A stretch of DNA of 12,600 bases, taken from NCBI GenBank assembly GCA_034505235.1, contig JAPDQY010000160.1:1-12600 (forward strand), read 5' to 3'. This DNA is from Coneutiohabitans thermophilus. GTDB lineage: Bacteria > Zhuqueibacterota > Zhuqueibacteria > Zhuqueibacterales > Zhuqueibacteraceae. Positions 8,111-12,600 of the stretch are shown here, one piece after another. Both the position numbers and the translations under genes were made by a program. The notes under the pieces are model-generated. The model did no database searches. It was not told the origin of the DNA and saw nothing but the letters and a program-made list of their open reading frames with translations. How positions within the stretch are numbered: position 1 is the first letter of the stretch; each line of letters begins with the position of its first letter.

Positions 8111-8590
8111 CTATTGCTCATCAGGCGATTCCTGCTCCAGGCGCTGGTGCGCGCTCTTGGTCCATGCGCAGAGGGTTTCGACCTCGGCCGGAGTCAGTTT
8201 CGCATCGGGATGCAGCAGCAGATAGGACTTCAGCGGCATCTCACCGCTGGAAATGACTTCACAGATTTCCTCCAGTTTGTGCCGCGCCTGCTTCGGTGTG
8301 TATTTTGCCCAATCGGAAAAATTCAGATGGCGGCGGCCCTCGTTGACATGATTGATCACCAGCCAGGAGGCCGGGGCGACATTGCTGTACCAGGGCCATG
8401 TGGTTTGATGAGAATGGCAGTCCCTGCAGGCGCGGTCGAAAATATTCTGCACCTTCGCCGGCACGGCCATTTGCGCCGCCAGCGTCCGGCTTTGATCCAC
8501 CGTCGGCGTGGTCCTGGCCGGCCGCACGAATTGCGCCCCCACAAGAAATGCAATCAGCACCATCCCTGCAATCTTGAGAACTTTTGCCAT
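8111..8590 (-). CDS. Haem-binding domain protein with CxxCH motif (Haem_bd family)
   Basis: Predicted membrane-anchored periplasmic c-type haem protein of 159 residues. The start is ATG 8590, with AGGG about 9 nt upstream. A single N-terminal hydrophobic segment (about residues 5-22) without an obvious cleavage site suggests a signal anchor. The c-haem attachment motif is CRDCHSH (Cys55, Cys58, His59). It is followed by TTWPWYSNVAPASW, LNFSDW and GEMPLKSYLLLHPDAKL. This series is characteristic of the Haem_bd family common in Bacteroidota. Met118 in GEMP is a plausible distal haem ligand by analogy with class I cytochromes c, though not proven. The family is usually annotated only as haem-binding, and its redox partner is generally unknown. 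The three-helix membrane protein gene follows at 33 nt. The call rests on a strong motif match; the physiological role is open. Confidence 0.9.
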   Translation of the reverse strand: MAKVLKIAGMVLIAFLVGAQFVRPARTTPTVDQSRTLAAQMAVPAKVQNIFDRACRDCHSHQTTWPWYSNVAPASWLVINHVNEGRRHLNFSDWAKYTPKQARHKLEEICEVISSGEMPLKSYLLLHPDAKLTPAEVETLCAWTKSAHQRLEQESPDEQ

Positions 8591-8658
8591 AAGTTGCCCT
8601 ACGTTTGAGATGTTGGATTGTCACGAAAATACTTTTGCAATAGAGCCTTCAGGGTTGG

Positions 8659-8672
8659 TGCCTAAAGGCACG
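8659..8672. repeat. Short palindrome GTGCC-TAAA-GGCAC
   Basis: A perfect 5-bp inverted repeat with a TAAA loop lies about 70 nt upstream of the haem-binding-domain gene, with the imperfect palindrome CCTTCAGGG just to its left. In size and loop it resembles the short-loop palindromes upstream of metH, although the sequences differ. It may belong to a family of dispersed intergenic palindromes, which this window alone cannot show. Confidence 0.35.
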
Positions 8673-8771
8673 ACTGCAAAAGCTCGTTTTCATTCTGATG
8701 AATGCAACGCGCGGCATGGCAATTACCTCGCATCCCCTTGGACCATTCCTTGTCACAATCAAAGTGGCGCA

Positions 8772-8801
8772 GGCAGCGGGGCAGCATGCCTGTCCCCTGC
8801 C
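8772..8801. repeat. Stable imperfect hairpin in the spacer
   Basis: GGCAG-C-GGGGCAG pairs with CTGTCCC-CTGCC around the loop CATGC. That is twelve pairs including one G-T, with a single bulged C. It lies about 270 nt beyond the M20 gene stop and about 180 nt upstream of the haem-binding-domain start. No T run follows on the minus strand (the bases after it read TGCGCCAC), so it is not a standard intrinsic terminator. Confidence 0.35.
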
Positions 8802-9067
8802 GCATTCAGGACAATTCTCAGAAAAGGCCAATCTGAAACCATCTGCCTCCGCGCAGGCTTGTTTCCGGGGCAATTCCCCTGTCGCAAGCAGCCGGTTCTG
8901 CCGGTGAAAGTAGGGCATAGCATAAAGCATTTGTGCTGGAAAAGCAAGAGGATTGTGGCAATTGCAGGCTGTCACAAAGCCTGGACGCAACCTGGTGCAG
9001 TATGAAAATGGGACGGTGGGTGTGCAGCAGACCGGACGACTGGAGAATGAAGTGCCGGCAGCGGGAA

Positions 9068-10228
9068 TCAACGGCAATAGGCCATCGCGGCATGCACCAG
9101 AATTTGCGCCAGGTCCATCAACGACTGCAACTCCACCCATTCCACTTCCGCATGGGCACCCGCGCCTGTCGGGCCGATGACGACGGTCTCGATTCCGGCG
9201 GCAGCCAGCAGTGCGGAATCCATCCAAAAAGGCATGCCGATCATTGCCGGGGGCTTTCCCATCACCCGTGTGGCAGCCTCCGTGAGAATCACAACCAGTT
9301 CCGACCGCGGCGACACTTCAAAAGGATCGCGGGACAACACGGCGCCAAGCCGTGCCTGAAAGCTGGCATGCTGCTGTGACAGGCGGGCCAGGATCGCTTC
9401 GATCTCTGTCATGACCCGGGTTGTGGTTTCACCGGGTATCGTCCGGCGTTCGATCTGCAGCCGGCAGTTGGCGGCATAAGTGCTCCAGGCCGTTCCTCCC
9501 TGTAGCCGCGCAGCATGCAGCGAGGGCGGACCAGTAAGTGGATGTCCCCGTTGCTGACGCAGTTCGGCTTCCAGCATTCCCAATTCGGCCAGGAATCTTC
9601 CCATGTTCATGTTCGCATCGATGCCGTCTTGGAAGCGGCTGCCATGTGCAGCGCGGCCGATGGTTTCCACCTCCAGCCAGACGAAGCCCTTGTGCGCCAG
9701 GCAAAGCTGCAACTCCGTCGGCTCGGTCACAATGGCGCCGTCAGCACGGAACTGTTGCAATACTTCGGCCGTGCCCCGGCTGGCATACTCCTCATCGGCA
9801 ACCGCAGTGAGCATCACTTCACCGGCGGGCACCACGTTGGCTTCCACCAGTGCTTTCATGGCAGTCAAACAGGCCGCCAAACTGCCTTTCATGTCATAAG
9901 CGCCGCGACCGTAAACGCGGCCGGCGCGAAACACAGCGGAGAACGGCGCTGACATGCCTGCGATTCCGACGGTGTCGAGATGGGCATTGAGCAACAGGGA
10001 TTTACCGGTGCCTGTGCCCGGAAGACGGGCCACCACGCTCGGGCGGTGAGGGTGCGCGGCAAGCATGGTGGTATGCAGACCCAGAGCGCGGCATGCCTGT
10101 TCCACGTAGCCGGCGATTTCCGCTTCACCAGCGCCGCCCGGCACCAGATCCGGATTGATCGAATTGATGCCGATGAGATCCTGCAGCGTCTGAATCAAAT
10201 AATCACGATCAATGGCGGGGGTCGTCAC
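9068..10228 (-). CDS. M20-family metallopeptidase/deacylase (ArgE/DapE-like)
   Basis: Cytosolic zinc-dependent hydrolase of 386 residues, similar in plan to acetylornithine deacetylase (ArgE) and succinyl-diaminopimelate desuccinylase (DapE). The GTG start at 10228 is supported by AGGA 9 nt upstream. The expected metal and catalytic residues are all visible. NAHLDTV carries His83 and Asp85, GRGAYDMKG the bridging Asp112, and ADEEYAS the catalytic Glu146 and ligand Glu147. TEPTEL carries Glu169, and GAGAHAEVEWVE the last ligand, His359. The dimerisation lid domain (about 175-290) includes GRAAHGS with His195, the usual substrate-contacting histidine. The length is normal for the family. There are no arginine or lysine biosynthesis genes beside it, so the substrate (acetylornithine, another N-acyl amino acid or a dipeptide) cannot be decided. 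I therefore give no gene symbol. It follows the four-repeat protein gene by 93 nt. Confidence 0.92.
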   Translation of the reverse strand: MTTPAIDRDYLIQTLQDLIGINSINPDLVPGGAGEAEIAGYVEQACRALGLHTTMLAAHPHRPSVVARLPGTGTGKSLLLNAHLDTVGIAGMSAPFSAVFRAGRVYGRGAYDMKGSLAACLTAMKALVEANVVPAGEVMLTAVADEEYASRGTAEVLQQFRADGAIVTEPTELQLCLAHKGFVWLEVETIGRAAHGSRFQDGIDANMNMGRFLAELGMLEAELRQQRGHPLTGPPSLHAARLQGGTAWSTYAANCRLQIERRTIPGETTTRVMTEIEAILARLSQQHASFQARLGAVLSRDPFEVSPRSELVVILTEAATRVMGKPPAMIGMPFWMDSALLAAAGIETVVIGPTGAGAHAEVEWVELQSLMDLAQILVHAAMAYCR

Positions 10229-10259
10229 CTGTTGCGGTCCTGAGAGATTCCGAATCGCA

Positions 10260-10306
10260 GCCGCCTCCCGCCTGCAAGAGGGTGCGCGGCAGGATCTGCG
10301 GGCGGC
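10260..10306 (-). terminator. Long interrupted hairpin between the repeat-protein and M20 genes
   Basis: On the minus strand GCCG-CCCG-(CAGATC)-CTGC pairs with GCAG-(G)-CGGG-(AGG)-CGGC. This gives 12 GC-rich pairs in three blocks, starting 15 nt after the repeat-protein stop. There is no T run, so it could slow transcription or protect the upstream mRNA end rather than terminate. It may also be incidental in GC-rich DNA. Confidence 0.3.
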
Positions 10307-10321
10307 ATTTCACCAATGAAT

Positions 10322-12064
10322 TTACTCTGTCACGCGGTACACCGTGATGCCATAATGCACCGCATCAGGCGGGGGAGGAGCATTCCAATCACCGAAGGAA
10401 TGGGAATCATCGGTGGTGAAGCAGAGGTCATATTCGCCGGCTTTCAACCAAATGGAGTCATTGAAGAGACGGTTTTTCGCACTGCCGCCGGCGTGAACCG
10501 TCATGCGGTAGGTCATCTCCCAAACAGTGCGGCGGCTGGTAACTTCCGTGATCCAGCCAAAGTCGAACATCTCACCGTTACGGCCCTCCCCAAGGGCGTA
10601 GAGGCGGACCATTCCGGATTTGTCCAGCCTGAAGCGGGTGCAGCGTTTTTCATCCTGGCGCACGCGGATGAGCTGGGCCAGGACGGCAGCTTCCCGGTCT
10701 GCGAGGTATTCCGTCACCATTCGGGGATTGAAATCCTCGTCGACGGCGCTCAGCGTGAGACCCCAGTGTTCGGGATCAAACGGTGGGCTCGCGTTCCATT
10801 CGCGATAGGAGTGTGTGCCGTCGGTTACGTAGTGGGCAATATAGCTGCCTGCTGCAAAGCGCTGGACCTCGTCACTCATGCGGTTTTTGCTGTTGCCGCC
10901 GGCATGATCCGTTTTGTGGAAATCCATTTGCCACACTGTCCGACCAGTCCCGGCCTCGGTAATCCAGCCGTAGTCAAACATTTCACCGTCGCGGCCTTCG
11001 CCCAGAGCATAAATGCGCAGCGACAGTGGCTTCTTCAAGGTGAAACCTTTGGAGAGATAATCATCATCGCCGGCGCGGGTGAGACGAACAATCACATTGG
11101 TTTCGCCGGGCTCTTCATATTCGAACGTCCGGGCAAACGCCTTCATCCGGGGGTCGACAGGACTGATCATCATACCCCAGAAGGCGGGATCGTAAGGCGG
11201 GGCAGCGTTCCAACAGCGACTGGAGTGGGAGTCATCTGTGACATAGTAGGCGAGGTAGGAGCCGCCCGGCAGTGTGAGGGTGGTGTTCACCAGGCGATTT
11301 TTCATGTCGCCGCCGCCATGCTCGGAATCACGGTGGGAGAATTGCCAGACTTTTTGGCGGGTTTCCTGATTGATAATCCAGCCATAATCAAAGCTGTCTT
11401 CGTAACGCAATTCCCCCAGAGCGTAGATGCGAACTTCCATCGGCCGTTCTAAAGTGAAACCGCGGCGTTCATAGGCACCATCAGGCAGATTGTTTATGGC
11501 AAGGATGGCATCAGCCTGCAAGCGGCGGTGCCAGTCGACCAGGGCTTCTTCGGGCACGGACCGGCCTCTGCCCTTGATGGTCACCCTGGTCTGTTCGTAC
11601 ACTTCTTCGGTGTACTCGTCATGGCGGCGGTCCCACATGAAGAGCTTGTCGAACAAATGACTGATGGCGTCACCCAAATCCTGCAATTCGTCGGGACGGT
11701 GGAAGGTGTCATAGAAGGAGGAGACATAAAGCTCATACTGCCCAGCGGGCAGGTTGACCTGGTCTTCCAACGCGAGCAAGCGGCGGTTGCGGCGCTTGTG
11801 TTCGGCGTGCCGCCCCTGCCAGACGACTTGGCGGGTCTGTGCGTCTAAAATCCAGGCTGCGGTGACGGGTAAATCCCGGCCGCGGTCACGGCCGAGCGCG
11901 CCCACTGCCTCGATTTGCACCGTTTGATCCTGGTCAAGCACGAAGCCGGCGGACTTGATTTCGTGGAGCCGCACCTTGCGGATTTCAGCCAGCGTCACTT
12001 CCTGTGCCTGGCTGGCGGCGCTGGTCCATGCAGCGCATGCTGCGAGCAGTATCGTTCTTTTCAT
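10322..12064 (-). CDS. Secreted protein with four tandem ~138-residue beta repeats
   Basis: Exported protein of 580 residues, family not recognised. The ATG at 12064 has a strong GGGAGGT six nt upstream. The signal peptide is residues 1-20 (SQA^QEV). The rest is four repeats, at about 22-185, 186-322, 323-460 and 461-580. Repeats 2-4 share in order a GF/RF-x-L opening, (I/L)YALGE(G/L)R, FD(Y/F)GWI, VW, H(A/G)GGxxKNR, (A/G)G(S/E)Y, TD(D/G)(S/T)HS and WNxxPPxD. The histidines of HAGG (249, 387, 524) and of the DSHS-type motif (280, 418, 555) recur every 137-138 residues. Repeat 1 keeps only part of this (HAEHKRRNR at 86-94, LPAGQYELYV at 105-114). It has a charged insertion (about 120-180) where TDDSHS/WN should be. 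The fold is probably a beta-sandwich like the bacterial pre-peptidase C-terminal domain, by inference. No enzyme motif is visible. It follows the YbjQ-like gene by 36 nt, probably in one operon. Confidence 0.85.
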   Translation of the reverse strand: MKRTILLAACAAWTSAASQAQEVTLAEIRKVRLHEIKSAGFVLDQDQTVQIEAVGALGRDRGRDLPVTAAWILDAQTRQVVWQGRHAEHKRRNRRLLALEDQVNLPAGQYELYVSSFYDTFHRPDELQDLGDAISHLFDKLFMWDRRHDEYTEEVYEQTRVTIKGRGRSVPEEALVDWHRRLQADAILAINNLPDGAYERRGFTLERPMEVRIYALGELRYEDSFDYGWIINQETRQKVWQFSHRDSEHGGGDMKNRLVNTTLTLPGGSYLAYYVTDDSHSSRCWNAAPPYDPAFWGMMISPVDPRMKAFARTFEYEEPGETNVIVRLTRAGDDDYLSKGFTLKKPLSLRIYALGEGRDGEMFDYGWITEAGTGRTVWQMDFHKTDHAGGNSKNRMSDEVQRFAAGSYIAHYVTDGTHSYREWNASPPFDPEHWGLTLSAVDEDFNPRMVTEYLADREAAVLAQLIRVRQDEKRCTRFRLDKSGMVRLYALGEGRNGEMFDFGWITEVTSRRTVWEMTYRMTVHAGGSAKNRLFNDSIWLKAGEYDLCFTTDDSHSFGDWNAPPPPDAVHYGITVYRVTE

Positions 12065-12100
12065 CGTGACCTCCCTGGCAGCGTCGCTTCACCGGCAGCA

Positions 12101-12433
12101 CTACTCCGGTCGCACGACCACCGCGGTTCCGTAGCACAGGACTTCGGTGACGCCCTGCATGACTTCATTGGCGTCATAGCGAATTCCAAGGACGGCATTG
12201 GCGCCGATCTCCTCGGCATGCCGGAGCATCATCTCGAAGGCTTCGGCGCGCGTCTTCTCACAAAGCTCGGTGAACAAGGAGATGTTGCCGCCCATCAGCG
12301 TTTGCAGCGACGCGCCAATGGTGCCGAATATGGAGCGTGAGCGCACGGTGATGCCGCGCACCACACCGAGATTCCTGACCACACGATAGCCGTCCAGAGT
12401 GAAAGCCGTGGTTGTCATCGCAGAGGCAATCAT
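12101..12433 (-). CDS. YbjQ/DUF74 (UPF0145) family protein
   Basis: Small cytosolic protein of 110 residues in the heavy-metal-binding-domain-like YbjQ family (PF01906), whose members form ring oligomers and have no firm function. Family features are the opening TLDGYRVVRNLGVVRG, then MGGNISLFTELCEKTRAEAF (about 47-66), then ANAVLGIRYD (78-87) and YGTAVVV at the end. These match the order and spacing of Escherichia coli YbjQ (G-VVTG, GG-SGAYEKEL, GADAVVGIDID, GTAV). The start may be ATG 12433, which has AAGGAG 14 nt upstream, or ATG 12418, which gives the usual family length (105 residues) but has no ribosome site. It is the first gene of a likely two-gene unit with the secreted four-repeat protein, an unusual partner. 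Confidence 0.9.
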   Translation of the reverse strand: MIASAMTTTAFTLDGYRVVRNLGVVRGITVRSRSIFGTIGASLQTLMGGNISLFTELCEKTRAEAFEMMLRHAEEIGANAVLGIRYDANEVMQGVTEVLCYGTAVVVRPE

Positions 12434-12452
12434 GGCACTGCCACTTTCTCCT

Positions 12453-12468
12453 TTAAATTTAACCGGTT
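12453..12468. promoter_or_regulatory. Overlapping palindromes upstream of the YbjQ-like gene
   Basis: TTAAATTTAA (12453-12462) and AACCGGTT (12461-12468) are both perfect palindromes sharing two bases, immediately upstream of the AAGGAG ribosome site. A protein-binding site or an A/T-rich translation enhancer is possible. The spacer to the window edge has another A/T-rich patch with GTTTAAAC (12569-12576), where a promoter might lie. No consensus promoter is visible. Confidence 0.2.
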
Positions 12469-12600
12469 GCCATTTGGGGTGCCCTTGTTACGGCAGTCGG
12501 ACCGAAAGGTTGCCGCATCTGCCGGGACCGCCCGCGGTTGAACGAATTCCCGCGGATGACGTCTTTTCGTTTAAACATTTAAAACCCGAACCATTTTCCC

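Larger units (their letters stand above)
8591..9067. other. Gene-free spacer with several small palindromes
   Basis: No supportable gene in these 477 bases. A long minus-strand frame crosses it from inside the M20 gene, but its Cys/Arg/Pro-rich translation has no family features. The spacer holds GTGCC-TAAA-GGCAC (8659-8672), a 30-nt hairpin at 8772-8801, and a two-step stem at 8857-8889 (GCTTG...GGGG-CAATT-CCCC...CAAGC). The promoter for the haem-binding gene should lie in its left part, but I see no clear -35/-10 pair. Confidence 0.55.

Noticed and set aside
7523..8608. 361-codon plus-strand frame across the metH spacer and the haem-binding operon
   Set aside because: It runs opposite two well-supported genes and has the Arg/His/Gln-rich composition of a shadow frame. 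No motif supports it.
8772..8801. Intrinsic terminator for the M20 gene
   Set aside because: The hairpin is good but lies about 270 nt beyond the stop codon and has no T run on the minus strand, so it is listed only as a hairpin.
8649..9227. 192-codon minus-strand frame in the spacer, overlapping the M20 gene end
   Set aside because: Its first part is an out-of-frame reading of the M20 gene and the rest is Cys/Arg/Pro-rich without any family pattern or ribosome site.
10316..11452. 378-codon plus-strand frame opposite the four-repeat protein
   Set aside because: It shows repeat-like segments only because it is the complement of a repetitive gene. It has no ribosome site or family match, and the minus-strand frame has a signal peptide and a strong ribosome site.
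1..12600. tRNA, rRNA, CRISPR array, insertion sequence or defence system
   Set aside because: I looked for T-loop words with cloverleaf partners, regularly spaced direct repeats, transposase motifs and known defence motifs, and found none that hold up.

Overview
The window is a high-GC bacterial chromosome segment in which every convincing gene lies on the minus strand. The gene set suggests a Gram-negative, didermic member of the FCB group, of the KSB1 / Calditrichota / Bacteroidota-relative kind. The evidence is a PorV/FadL-like outer-membrane barrel gene next to a large lipoprotein gene, a Haem_bd-type CxxCH protein typical of Bacteroidota-like genomes, and secreted beta-repeat proteins. 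This placement is inference from gene style; no rRNA or marker gene is present to fix it.

In transcription order (right to left) the layout is as follows. (1) A YbjQ/DUF74 family gene (12433-12101) is followed after 36 nt by a secreted 580-residue protein (12064-10322). That protein is built of four tandem beta-rich repeats with a period near 138 residues and conserved HAGG...KNR and TDDSHS...WN motifs. (2) After a 93-nt spacer holding a long hairpin comes an M20-family metallopeptidase/deacylase (10228-9068). (3) After a 477-nt gene-free spacer with small palindromes comes a probable two-gene operon. It encodes a membrane-anchored haem-binding-domain protein (8590-8111) and a three-helix membrane protein (8077-7751). 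(4) A 443-nt spacer follows, with a run of at least four consecutive inverted repeats and a probable 5' leader. It leads into a full-length cobalamin-dependent methionine synthase, MetH (7307-3846), with all four modules. (5) After a 395-nt spacer comes a large lipoprotein with repeated 'G-x-L-x-V-x-N-x-L/F-P' beta modules (3450-1363). It is closely followed by an outer-membrane beta-barrel protein (1308-34).

MetH is housekeeping one-carbon/methionine metabolism, and the M20 enzyme is a stand-alone hydrolase of unknown substrate. The haem-binding/membrane pair probably acts at the inner membrane or periplasm. The lipoprotein/barrel pair probably acts at the outer membrane. I do not see a defence system, mobile element, CRISPR array, tRNA or rRNA. 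The most novel-looking items are the four-repeat secreted protein, the lipoprotein/barrel pair, and the palindrome cluster upstream of metH. The long plus-strand open frames (up to 979 codons opposite metH) are best read as GC-driven shadows.
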